From positions 62,001 through 126,000 of the forward strand of contig KV918873.1 in assembly GCA_002049455.2 (NCBI GenBank): 64,000 nucleotides of DNA, in the 5' to 3' direction. Below the pieces are notes generated by a model. The model was not told the origin of the DNA. It saw only the letters and a list, made by a program, of their open reading frames with translations, and did not search any database. Origin of the DNA: Porphyra umbilicalis (lineage: Eukaryota; Rhodophyta; Bangiophyceae; Bangiales; Bangiaceae). A program made the translations under genes and the position numbers. Positions 34,040-44,417 of the stretch are shown here, piece by piece (position 1 is the first letter of the stretch; the number at the start of each line of letters is the position of its first letter).

Positions 34040-35290
34040 CTACTCCTCGTTGCCCGGTTCTTGGCGCTGCCCTTGGAGATCAGCAACAGCTTGTCGCACC
34101 TCTGCAGCCGCGTCGATGCGCCGTTGGGCCAAAACATCGCTCCGCGTGCACTCAATAGCCATGTTGTGCAAAATGGCCACCGCCTTTCCGGTGTTGATCA
34201 TCCGCAATACCGTCGTGAAGCGTGCTGGTCGAAGAATGATGTTGAAGCGCGACGGCATGACGGCGTACAATCGTTCAGCGTCTTTCCGGACAGCTTGCTG
34301 CAGCCGGTTGTACACGCGCCGCTTGGGGGTTACCGGGTTGGGGTGGGTCATTGCAAACAAAGCATACCGGGGATATACTTGGTCGGCCGTGTAATACAGC
34401 AAGCGACGGGTACGGCCGTTCAGTGTATAGTGGATGTTCCTCGGCGGCCACACACCCGCGTTCGCGTCAAGCATCAGGGGTGAACACGCCAGCACATTCA
34501 TGTCATTGTAGCTCCCAGGAGCCCCAATAAAAAAGTGCCAGATGTACGTGTCCTCATCGCAGATGCTCTCAAAGACCACGGAGCGCTTACCCTTGCGGTC
34601 ATGGTACTGGCCGGCCAGAGCCTTGGGACACTTGAGCCACTGCCAGTGCGTGCAGTCAATAGAACTGATACAGCCCGGCATACCACGGGCCGCGTTGCGG
34701 GTGAGGATGTGCTTGAGTTCGTCTTCGGTCGGGCGGCGCAGGTACGTCGCCTCTCACTTGTCGACGATGAGGTTGGTGAGGCGCCGGGTTGCCTCCGGGA
34801 TGGCAGACGGCGACAGGCGGGAGTACTCGTCGGGACGGTCGTACGGCTCCCCGTAGCCCAACACCCGCAACGCCGCCAGCAGCTTCTGGATGGGGTACGA
34901 CTGCAGCCGCCCAGTCGCGTTAATCGAGCGTCGCCACCACGGCTCATTGCGCACGGCCGTGTGGAGCCGCTTGAAAACTGCTCGCGGCATGCGATTGCGC
35001 TTCTCAAGAGCTCGCTCGCTGTAGACGGGCGGCTCCCCGCCGACCCCAAAGTAGTCACGCATGATAGAGTGCGCGCCCAGGTCAAAGTTGCGGTCCCGGT
35101 TCGGCCGTTGGCCCGGGCGAGAATCACCAAACAAGAGCTTCTCCACCCGCCCGCGCACGGTCAGCAGCGCGCTCCGGATGCGCAGGCCAGCCCGATACCC
35201 AAGCACCACGGCCACGTCCAAACCGTCGTAAAATGAGCCCTCGGAAGCCGCCACAGCATCCATGGGGAGCGGGCCCGGTATGGGCCACAA
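34040..35290 (-). pseudogene. PIF/Harbinger-type transposase (plant-transposon-protein family), one premature stop
   Basis: A single frame of ~416 codons on the minus strand, broken only by TGA at 34754-34756 (one transition from CGA). The N-terminal half carries a helix-turn-helix-like region. The C-terminal half is the DDE nuclease: SSIDCTHWQW (first Asp), GAPGSYNDMNVL (second Asp), then the family signature YTADQVYPRYALF and RKDAERLYAVMPSRF (Glu), ending with a KAVAILHNMAIE helix. The layout fits Plant_tran/DDE_Tnp_4 proteins that cut and paste PIF elements. The start ATG may be 35290 or the later one at 35263. Element ends were not found. The DDE residues are intact, so only the stop blocks the product. 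Confidence 0.9.
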
Positions 35291-37218
35291 AAATCACGGG
35301 GGGAAGAAGACTGTGAGCACGACGGTGTGAATGCACGTGGGGGGCACGAAGACGGTGGTCGGGGGCGGTCGCTACGACGGTGGGTGCGGTGGAGAGATGG
35401 TGCGGTCGCGACCGTCGGCTGGGCCACGGGTGACGAAATGGGGAGGGCAGTGGCGCGGCCCCCCCCCCCCCCTTCAAATCAGGCCCGTTTACGCAGGCGC
35501 AGCCCGGCGACACCAGCCCCACCACGCCTGACGGGGCCACCTCACAGTGTATCTCCTCCAATCAGGCCCGCGCGTGCGGGTCCGGCCCGATCATGCGAGC
35601 TCCCACCCTCGTTGGCCCCCTGGGCCCTGACGGGGCCTCAGTCCAGTGTACATCGTGGGAACAAGCGCTGCATGGCTGTGAGCGAGCCTCGTGGGTCGTC
35701 ATGTGCGCTCGACTCGGGCCATGACTCTCCTTCCACTCCTCCTCGGCCGTGACTCTTCCACTCCTCGTTTTATGAGCCTGGGCACGCGCGAGGTGGTGTC
35801 ATTACATTTGAACAGCGTGGCTCACTCTCGAGGTCGAGCATTCGCAGGGCCTTTCGGCCGTTTGAGATCGCCTGTAGGCCCTCAATCCCCTGCGCGTGTG
35901 CTGCGGCTACGTTTCCCGCACAATCACGCCGCCTGCGACGTCCCTCGCTTCCGGACAAGAACGAGACGCGATCATTCGGGATCATTGGGGCTACACGTGG
36001 TGACCGCAGCGGTCGTCCGAGTCCTTCAGCACGTCGTGCCAGCGATGAGATTGGCTCTCAATTGGTTCGGATCCGTTCGAAGAATGGCCTCGACGCCCAC
36101 ATCGAGGCCCTCTATCAGAGTTGTCAGCGTTTGGTTTGGTTTGCCAAACATGAACGGAATTCAACCTGATTCACTTGAACGCTGGAGCGTTCAGGTTGAA
36201 CCCAACATGTCAAAGGGCGTACTTGTTCCGCGTAATACTTAGTGTGTAGTTGAGATTGTGCTTGGGGAAGTCGGGTTGTCTGACTTGAGCTCCATCAAGC
36301 TTGAGACGCCAAGCCGATGTACCGTGTGCATAGCAGGCCTGCTGCAGTCCCTGCGACAGAGCCCTACTTGCCTGCCCCACCACCGCGACACAATCCAAAC
36401 GACTGGTACGAGCCGACGCCGGGTTGACGACGTTGACAACCGCCTGGGCCTCTGCGCAGTAACGGAGACGGGGGGACCAAACAGAAAGGACCAAACACCG
36501 ATACGTGTAGACGGGGCGTTGAGGGCGAGTGGATGCCCCGTTGTCCGTGAAGCAGCTTGCTCAACTTCACGCAATCCTGAGTGCGACCACGACCCATCCA
36601 TCCTCCAGCCAAAAAGGCTATGATTTACGCACACGTTGACAGCAGAGGAATCGATCTGCGTACTCAGCGCCTAGGGTGCTACATAGCCGATTGGCAACAG
36701 TTGACATGAAGGAGGGTCTGGGAGCAGAACTCTCTGCGCGACTGACCTGCAGGGGGTATGGCAACGAGGCAGTCAGAGCGGCCGCACAGCGCCGAACCAC
36801 CTGGCTGAAATGGTCAACGAAAGCTCCTATCTGCCTGGGCAATTAATCATAAATACAACCAAGTCGTTTGTCGTTTGGTTTGGTTCGTTTCTTGAAATGA
36901 ACCTGATTCATCGAACCATCTGTAGATTCAACATGAACTTACAACCCTGCCCTCTATGGAGACCGGGGCCCCAGATTACGAAAGGCCTATGTACCCTGAT
37001 TATTTTTATTCGAAAGGACTTATCGTGGAGTATTATCGTCTTTACAAGCCAATACCCTCCGTTTGTGGACGGATCCGAATAGAACGGATTGCTGTGTGTG
37101 ATGCTTTCTGCACACGCTGCCACGTTTAGCCACGCTAGACACGTGGCTCCAATATTTGCGGAATGCGACATTGGTGGGTCTGCTCTGACCCCCATCCCGG
37201 CTGGGGGTCCTTGCCCAA
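35291..37218. other. Non-genic stretch with short dispersed motifs
   Basis: No gene supported. A GCCTGACGGGGCC segment is duplicated near 35527 and 35627. TTTGGTTTGGTT with a downstream AACCTGATTCA occurs at 36130-36175 and again at 36875-36910. A small hairpin TGAACGCT/AGCGTTCA sits near 36180. 36800-37090 is AT-richer than its surroundings. Confidence 0.5.
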
Positions 37219-37808
37219 ATGGCGACTGACGCCTTCCTACTCCCACACATGCGCCGCGTGCAGGCGCAGCTGCGGGCACCCCATAAAACATCCCTTCCCA
37301 AGCAAGGCGCCGCCGCCCCCCCCCCCCTCCCCCCACCACTTCCACCTTCTTTGCCACCTGCGTGCGCGGCCTCGGCAAGGCGCTCGCCGCGGAACTATCC
37401 ACCCCCGCCGTCGGGGACATCCTCCTGGCCGTCCACCCGTCGGGCTTCCGGTTTGGCGGCACGTCCCGCGCCGCCGGCTACGCCGCCGTCCTCTGGGCCC
37501 GCACCGCCATCCGGGCGCTTGTCGAGGTGGGCACCCAGCTGGACGTGGCGCGCTCCCGGGGGCGCCTCTCCGACACGGTCTTCGAGTGGGTGCGCGACGG
37601 GGTGGCCGAGGCGGGGGGGGCAGAGGGGTGGGCCGCGCTCGTGCCTCGCGGCGCCACCTTTGCCGTCGACGCCCGCGTCGGCGGGGTGGCGGGCGCGCCC
37701 GACGGCGGCGCCAGCCTCACCCGCTCTATCGGCCTGGCCGTTAAGGACGCGGTGTGCGACGCGCTCGTCGGCGGCGGGGTGCCCAAGCCCGACCGTTCGC
37801 CGGGCTAA
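37219..37808 (+). pseudogene. THUMP-domain fragment of an RNA methyltransferase (RlmL-like)
   Basis: The recognisable part begins FATCVRGLGKAL at ~37350 and continues through FRFGGTSRAAGYAAVLWARTAIRALVEVG, PRGATFAVDARVG and SIGLAVKDAVCDAL to TAA at 37806-37808. This is the order of the N-terminal THUMP region of bacterial-type rRNA guanine-N2 methyltransferases. The methyltransferase domain itself is absent. The upstream ATG at 37219 is in another frame; a ~14-base C run (37315-37335) between them could hide a one-base shift. It lies convergent to the glutathione S-transferase, 126 bp away. Either a truncated gene copy or an assembly-affected first exon. Confidence 0.6.
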
Positions 37809-37933
37809 GGCACGCGGCCACTCTCGTCGCGCCGCTTTGTCCTGCCCCCCCTCCGTTACCGCCCCAGCTACGCTATCGTGATACACGCCATCCCACCCCC
37901 CCTCCCCCCAGGCCCGGGCCACACCACGCGCCC

Positions 37934-38550
37934 TCACTTCTTGTGCTCCGCCTCGTACGCCGCAATGGCCGGCACTGCCGACGTGACGGCGACAGTCGTG
38001 ACGAGCGCCGGGTAGGCGGCGAGGTCGCCCGCGATGGCCCCCCCGCGATAGTCTCCAGGTAGTCCATTGCCGGCTTCATCGCACAGTCGGCAATGGTCAG
38101 GGTGGCGCCCACCAGGTGGCCGCTCCCCGCCGCCGCCGCCGACGCGTTGGCCCACTGGAGCGCGGCGGCAATGGTCCCCCCTGGGGCCACGTGCTCTTTC
38201 ATAATCGACGCCACCTCGGCGTCGGGCTTGCCATACACCCCCGCCAGCGCGGTCGTGATGGCCGCAATCACGTCGACCGCCTCGTCGACGCGCGCAGCGG
38301 CGGCCGCGTCGGCCGGGTAGAGACGGGGGCTCCCAACGGCGCCCGCGTAGCGGAGGATGGCGACCGACTCGGTGAGGACATAGCCATCGGGGAGCGTCAG
38401 CGTCGGCAAATGCCCGCGGGGGGTGGTGGGCTTGACGGCCGGCCAGTCGGCGATGGCGACACGGCAGTCTTCAAACGGCACGCCGCCGGCGTGGAGGGCC
38501 AGGCGCGTCATCTCGGCGCGGGCGGGGACGTCGAAAAAGAGCAGCTTCAT
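37934..38550 (-). pseudogene. Glutathione S-transferase, sigma-like, with frameshift in a C7 run
   Basis: Starts at ATG 38550. Residues 1-75 are the thioredoxin-like domain: MKLLFFDVPARAEMTRLAL, a cis-Pro segment GHLPTLTLPDG, and TESVAILRY (Glu-Ser for the gamma-glutamyl group). The all-helical domain follows and contains the TIADCAMKP stretch (N-capping helix with Asp). At 38038-38044 the run of seven Cs puts the last ~40 residues in another frame; there the C-terminus reads on as GDLAAYPALV…AAYEAEHKK and stops at 37934. With one more base the protein would be ~205 aa, the usual length. It would conjugate glutathione to electrophiles in the cytosol. A sequencing error is as likely as a real mutation. 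Confidence 0.88.
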
Positions 38551-39032
38551 GGTGAGCGACGGGGGGGGGACGGAAGGGGGGAGGGAAGGTGATGAGATGA
38601 GAGGGACGGCCCGCTGCGGATTGGCGACTGTGCAAGGGTAGAGCGCTGTGGGCGTAGGAGGCGTTGGGTGGCTGTGACGGGTGGTTGTGGTGGTGGCGGT
38701 GGCGGTGGGGAACGCCGTGCGAGCTCCCGGCCGCGCCGTTTTATACCCGCGGGCGAGTGGGCGGCCGCCCCGTGGGGCCGCCGCGGGTCCCCTCCGCGGG
38801 AAACTGCCGGAAGAGAATACTGCGGGCCAAGGGGGGGCGCCGCAGCCATGCCCGCGCTGCTGGCAGCGGCCAGGCATCGGCGGCGCCCGCCGCTGGCCGC
38901 TGCCGCGCGGGTGGGACGTCGCGTACGCAGCCGCCCCGTCGGGGCGGGGGACAGCGGCCCCCAGCGGTGGATGGCGGCGGGCCGTGCCATCCACCCTCCC
39001 GCCACGCCTGCAGTCATTATTCGGTTAAATCC

Positions 39033-39078
39033 GGCCCGGTTATATCCACCGTGGATTCACCGTGGATATAACCGGGCC
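39033..39078. repeat. 46-bp hairpin-forming palindrome
   Basis: GGCCCGGTTATATCCAC and GTGGATATAACCGGGCC are perfect 17-base arms with a 12-base centre. It lies 77 bp left of the 2.56-kb element. Confidence 0.85.
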
Positions 39079-39496
39079 GAAGAACGGCGGGGCGCGCCAG
39101 GGTGGCCGCCGTGGCCGCGTGGCGAGTGCGAAATGACAGTCCACTGCTCTACCCCGGGTCCGTACGGAAGGTGGGGTTAGGATTCTGGGTTGTTTCAAGC
39201 TGATTGGAAGACGCACAAGCTTGACAGTAGAAGTCTGGATGCTATGGTTGCGTCCCGCGTCTGTTAGTATGGGAGCAAGGGTGGGGTTAGGATCACACTC
39301 ACATCAATTATGACGGCAGTGGGTATTGTGACGGCCGCTTGTTGTGGCGTGCGCGGACACACGGGTGTTTGCCCCCGCGCCACGAGGACCCCCACCTGCC
39401 GCACTACCGGCGCGGGCGGGTGCCGGCGTCGACACCCCATCTTCCACTGACCGGCATTGGGCGCCCTCTCCGCTTAACCCTCCTACTCCCCTCGCC

Positions 39497-40234
39497 ATGA
39501 ACCTCTCGGGCGCCGCGCACCCCCCCCCGGCCCCACCCACGGTCGTCGTCTCAGCAGCGGGGACAAACGTGGTGCTTCTCTTCGTCGCCTCTGCCGACGA
39601 TGCGCCGCCGTTGGCGGTCAAGGGGGTGCTCGACCCCCCTGCCCACACACCTGACGGCGCTGAGAACGGCGACGGCGGGAGGGAGGGGGCAGCAAGTCCT
39701 CCTCCTGGCGGGGCCGGTGGCGGCCGCCGCGGCGGTCAGCGTGCGTCTTGGCGTTAGGCTGGCACGGTCGGCAGTGGCACCACCCGCGTCGGCGGCGGCG
39801 GGCGCGGGTTTAGTGGCAATGGCGGCGGCGCCGCCCGGCACGGTGCCCGTCGCCGACGTCGAATAAACGGCCGGCAGCGAAGACGACGACGGTGGCGACG
39901 GTGGCGTCCACTGCCGTCCCTTTCGGCGCCACCCTGCACGCCGTCCAGTGGGCGCTGGCGATGCTCGCGTCTGCCCCCAGCGGCGCGCGCACGCGCGGCG
40001 CCGGCAGCGGTACGGAGTGGTGACGACGGCATCGACGGCGGCGACGTCGCTGCCGCGGGCTCTGACCTCGCCTTGGCGCCGGCGCTGGCGGGCGGTGCGG
40101 GCCTCGGCCTGCAGGTAGATGTCATTGGAGTGGTCAACACGGCGGCGCCGCTGGCTGCCATTGTCCGCGCCAACGTGGCGGCGGTCGCAGCGGGGGGGGC
40201 GGGCGGGCGGGAGACGACCTGGTGCTACATTTAG
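39497..40234 (+). pseudogene. Gene-like remnants inside the 2.56-kb element
   Basis: From ATG 39497 a frame reads with ordinary composition (VVVSAAGTNVVLLFVASADD). Two later segments in other frames (39897-40020 and 40022-40234, the latter ending VDVIGVVNTAAPLAAIVRANV…) also look coding. They do not join without frameshifts, and no domain is recognised. Possibly a captured host gene fragment. Confidence 0.3.
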
Positions 40235-40839
40235 TGCCCCGCCTTGGGGGGGGCGTGGCGGGACGAGGACATTGGCGGTGGGTCGAGGGTTGGGAGGGAG
40301 GCGGACACCCCATACATTCTCGACAGCGATGGGCGCAGGGGGGGTGTGGCACCCGGCCGCCGGCATCGACGCCGACTCGGCGGTCGGGTGCGGCAGCGCA
40401 TCCCGCCCGCCCATGCGCCTAAAGTTCGTAAGATGGAATCGGCTTTGTTACCATGTCTACGCCTTGGCGCGGGGAGGGCGGACGCTGCTGCAGCGGGAGG
40501 GCGGCCGCTCCCGCCGGCGACGCGGACGCGGCGGCCGCTCTTCCGGCCGGTCGGTAGCGGCGGTAGCCCCGCCGCCAGCGTCGGCGGCGGCGGCAAAGGC
40601 CACGGAGACGGCGCTCTCGCCCCGCCCCCCGCCGTCACGACGGCCAACAACCACGCCGACGGGCGGCTGCCTTGCTCCCCGCCGGCTCGGATTCGGCCCC
40701 GCGTCTCGGCGCGGCGCTCGCCACCGCGAGCCAGCCGCACCTGGCCGTGGCCGCCGTCGCCGCCGCGCCTGACGCGGCGGCGGAGACGCGGCGCTCGCGG
40801 CACTGCTGCTAGCGGCAGCGCCGGCGGCGTTGGCGACAA

Positions 40840-41350
40840 CCGTCGTCGAGTCCGACCGCGGCGCCTGCAGGCGACAAGCCCACACCAGTTCCCACCAAAT
40901 CCGCCACAGGCGCCTACAAACGCCCCCCCCCCCCCTAAACCCCTCCACGGCCGCCACCGCCGCCGCCAGGTCCGCCCGGGCGGCCTCCAGACGATACCCC
41001 CACCCCTCCCCATTCCCCCGCCGCGGCCGCCGCTGCCGCCGCCGGGACCGCCCGCGCTGCCCGTGCGTGCTGCCGTCCCCCCCCCCCCGACTGCCGCCGC
41101 CGAGTCCGCCCGGGGCGCCTACCGACGACGGCTTCCCTCCACCTCCCCCCGCGATCGCTGACGACGCCGCCGCCGAGTCCTCCGACACCGGCCGCACACG
41201 GGACCCCTTACCCTGCTGCGGCCGCAGAGTCTGATGGCGGCGCGCCGCCGCCGCCCCTCCCCGCCGGCCACCGCCGCCGCCGTCGCTGCCGCCGCCGCCG
41301 CCGCCGCCGCCACGTCCGCCCGGGGAGCCTCCACACTGAAACCCCCCATC
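40840..41350. repeat. Degenerate ~110-bp GC-rich tandem repeat
   Basis: Repeated GCCGCCGAGTCCGCCCGGGG-type cores at about 40960, 41098 and 41305 with C-runs between. Part of the interior of the 2.56-kb element. Confidence 0.6.
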
Positions 41351-41726
41351 CCCCCTTCCCCGCCGCCGCTGAGTGAGGCCGCGTCACCGGCGAGCGCCTC
41401 CCACTGGCCAGCGGCGTATCAGGCCGTCGTGGGGCGGCGCGCGCGCGCGGGCAAGGTGCGGCGCTGCGCGCCTGTTTTTTGGCGGGATTCACAGGCAGTG
41501 CACTGCTGTTCGCATTCCGCGAGAAATGTGAACAAGCTTTGTGACGAGGAATCTGATTGGCTGACAAATCCTAACCCCACCCTGCTCCCCATACTATAGA
41601 GCGCGGCTTTCATGTCAACGTGGCGCATTCAGACACCCCCTCCTTTACAGCGTCTCAAGATGCCTCCACCAATCAGATTCATGCCTCTATCCTAACCCCA
41701 CCTTCCGTACAGGACCCGCTCTACCC

Positions 41727-42670
41727 TCTGTAATGGGGCTTGAGGGGTGCTCTACGTAGACCTGCCTGTATGACCTGCAATCGCACACGTGCTCTCACCT
41801 CCACAGGGCCATTCAGGCCACACTAACCCCCCCCCCGGACACATGATCCCAGGCTCGGGAGTCCAGGCTTGGAGTTACCGCACCTCAGGACTGACGAGCA
41901 ACCCCAAGTCTTCAACAGCTCTGCCTATCCGAGTCACCCTATAGGATATCCCAAGCGACGTGTAGCAAACGCTACACCGTATCATTCATCGATATCCACG
42001 AGGTCAAAAGGAATACCGGAACAAGGACTTTATGGCAATGACGGCCGCGGGGGTGCTGCTCAACGGCGACAGGGACTGGTGGATGGACAGCATGGTGAGG
42101 ACCATGGTGCGCGGGGAATGAGGTGCTGAAGGGGGGGGGGCGGAGGGGGGAGGGGGAAGCGGCGAGAGGGGAGCAGAGAGCAGTGAGCAGGGACGGGGGA
42201 GCGTGGAGTGGGGAGGGGGGAGGGGGAGCGACGGTACTGCGGCGGACGCGGCGCTTGAGTCACCGGCCACGAAGGGCCGAGCTGACTACTCCACGACAAG
42301 GGGCGGAGGTGGGACGGGGGGGGAGGCGATGAGAAGGGTCCAGGGAAAGAAATACATCAAGTAAAGAAAACACAGAAAAGAACACAGAAGAGGAGGCGGC
42401 CGGTCACGGGGGAGGAGGAGGGCGGGGCGGAGGCCAGGGGGGGGCAGCACATGGGGCAGGGGGGGGCACGTGCGGATGCTTGCTAACAGTGGACGCGTGC
42501 GGAGGAGAACGTAGCGGCATGGCAGGCAATGCGAGGCGGGTACCAAGGGGGGGGGCTGTGCCCATGGTGGAATGAAGTAGCCGTCGATGACGTCCGGTGA
42601 TGACGTCCGAGGCAGGACGAAGGCAGGCCGATGTCGATCACGGAATCTCTCCTGCAGAGGCCTGCAGAGG
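41727..42670. other. Non-genic stretch
   Basis: No gene. 42120-42500 is G-rich with homopolymer runs. 42640-42680 has CCTGCAGAGG repeats next to the hAT-like element. Confidence 0.5.
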
Positions 42671-42678
42671 CCTGCAGG

Positions 42679-43554
42679 TAGGGTTGTGCAACACGCCCAA
42701 GGCGTGTTCACGGACACGCCCAGGGCGTGTTTTATCGCGTGTTTAGGGCGTGTCACGCCAGCACGCCTGCCGAAACATGGGGCGTGTTTTAGGCGTGTTT
42801 AATTACAGGTTCATGTGCACTTATTAGGCTGGTTACAGTGAGGTGGTCGTGTAAGGATTGCAACCGACTCGACCCCCACCGATTGACCGACATGACCAAG
42901 GTGGTGCTGCAAATGCGAGCTGCGCTGGCCAAAGAGGCGGCGCCGCGCCAGACGGTGTCACCGGGGTCCCGCATGGGCGATTCTGGTCAAGATGCCGGCG
43001 GAATGGTGCACCCCGATGACGACTGCGAGGACGAGTGGAGCCCCCCCCCCGCTGCCGACAACGAGAACGAGCTGACGCGGGTGCGGTCGCAGGCCTGGCA
43101 TCCGACGCCAGAAGCATACCGCAAGAGTTGGACGAGGTGTCCCAGGCATGCCGCGAGCGGGGAGAGGCGACAGCGAACGACGAAGCGTCGGAAGTCAACG
43201 GCCCCAGCCAGCCGCCTCGCCTCCGAGAGACTGATATTGTGAGCATTCGCGAGGCTTAGGTGGCGCGGAGCGTCGGCACGAAGAGTGTCGCTGCTGCGGT
43301 GGGTGGGGCGTCGAGCGCGGCAGGCAGCGGCCGCGGTCCTCATCAGACCAACAGGATGTGTTGGACACGACGTGGTAAGATTGTGTATCGTATGGAGCGG
43401 TTAAGGCAGAGCATTGGTAGGTTCTACTTGGAGTTTTTATGGGTGTTACTGTAGGGCGTGTTGGGCGTGTTCAGTGTTTAAGGGCGTGTTTAGGGCGTGT
43501 CTTAACGTGTCACGACCGCACGCCCTTCAAAAAGGGGCGTGTTGCACAACCCTA
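42679..43554. mobile_element. 876-bp hAT-like element
   Basis: Perfect terminal inverted repeats of at least 20 bp, TAGGGTTGTGCAACACGCCC, flanked by an 8-bp duplication CCTGCAGG (42671-42678 and 43555-43562). The TAGGGTTG start and 8-bp duplication fit hAT. The subterminal 120 bp at each end contain many GGCGTGT motifs, likely transposase sites. Inside, a frame from ATG 42892 (MTKVVLQMRAALAKEAAP) runs ~115 codons with acidic Asp/Glu patches and Arg/Lys-rich end, but no hAT nuclease or dimerisation motif is seen. An internally deleted, non-autonomous derivative. Confidence 0.9.
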
Positions 43555-43775
43555 CCTGCAGGCCTGAGAGGGCGTCCCCTCGCCGCGAACGACTCAGTTT
43601 GGGCGGGCAAGTGACGCGGATCAGCACCCCAACACCTGCGCTGTGATTGGTTAAATATGAAATTTGGTCGCCACCGATGATAATCTGCACGCTGATTGGA
43701 GAAGACATGGCGCACGGATTGTGCACAAAGCGCGGACTGTTGGATCAGCCACCGCCCGGCACAGTAGATCTTAGA

Positions 43776-44417
43776 CCAGGTATGGTGCGTGTCCCAAAAA
43801 TGAGACATGCGCGTTTTATAAAGGACTGACGCATTACTGCACGGGGGCAGGCGGCGTGGGGTACGAGAAAATTCTCGACTGGCCTCCATAGTAAGAGCCT
43901 CTCCCGACGCGTGCTTGGCTGACAACTCCTTAATACCCGCCTGTGGGCCCTGTTCTGTGGACCTCTCAGATAGCCCCGATCTTGGAGCCAGTCTTTTTCA
44001 GGTTCTTGGGGTTAAAGGTTTGCAACGCCAAAGCTCATGTGCTTACTGGAGCTTCGATGAGGGGTGTCCCAACTCGTGTTTTCCTCACAGGGGGCTACAT
44101 GCGGGTCTTTTTCACGTTGTTATTGGTAAGGTGGTGCCCTTTTCTTCGTGCACAAATTGTCAGCACATGCCTGCTCTAGTATCTGTGCATTTGATTGGCC
44201 CGCATGATCGTCACCTGTCGAAGTTGCAATGAATGACACTTTCCCCCATGACACGTCAGGATTTGCCGCCTCTGCTCACGCTGTCAGGGGCTGTTCTGGA
44301 AGCATTGTGGGACCGAGTGGGTCACATTACATTATCGGACCGTTGCGGAAGGCCAGTGGGCCGAGAAAAAAAGAAAAAACCGCCATGTCTCATTTTCGGG
44401 ACACGCACCATACCTGG
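43776..44417. mobile_element. ~640-bp inverted-repeat element, copy 2
   Basis: The left end reads CCAGGTATGGTGCGTGTCCC and continues AAAAATGAGACATG. The right end is its inverse with one mismatch, ending CCATACCTGG. This makes ~34-bp terminal inverted repeats. The interior has block B then block A, compared with A then inverted B in the 2377-2912 copy. No coding frame. Confidence 0.85.

Larger units (their letters stand above)
39155..41718. mobile_element. 2564-bp TIR element with 8-bp duplication
   Basis: The ends are CGGGTCC…GGACCCG, flanked by a perfect duplication CTCTACCC (39147-39154 and 41719-41726). The terminal ~30 bp (GTACGGAAGGTGGGGTTAGG) are inverted copies. A second shared block ~125-130 bp inside each end carries TAGTATGGG…GGTGGGGTTAGGAT, so each end has two copies of GGTGGGGTTAGGAT. 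No transposase is seen. The interior is very GC-rich with gene-like remnants. An 8-bp duplication suggests hAT, while long structured ends would also fit a Mutator-like element (9 bp is possible if one more base is counted). Confidence 0.85.

Noticed and set aside
39551-41197. Long minus-strand frames in the 2.56-kb element
   Set aside because: Arg/Ala/Pro-rich frames through GC-rich repeats, not supported by motifs.
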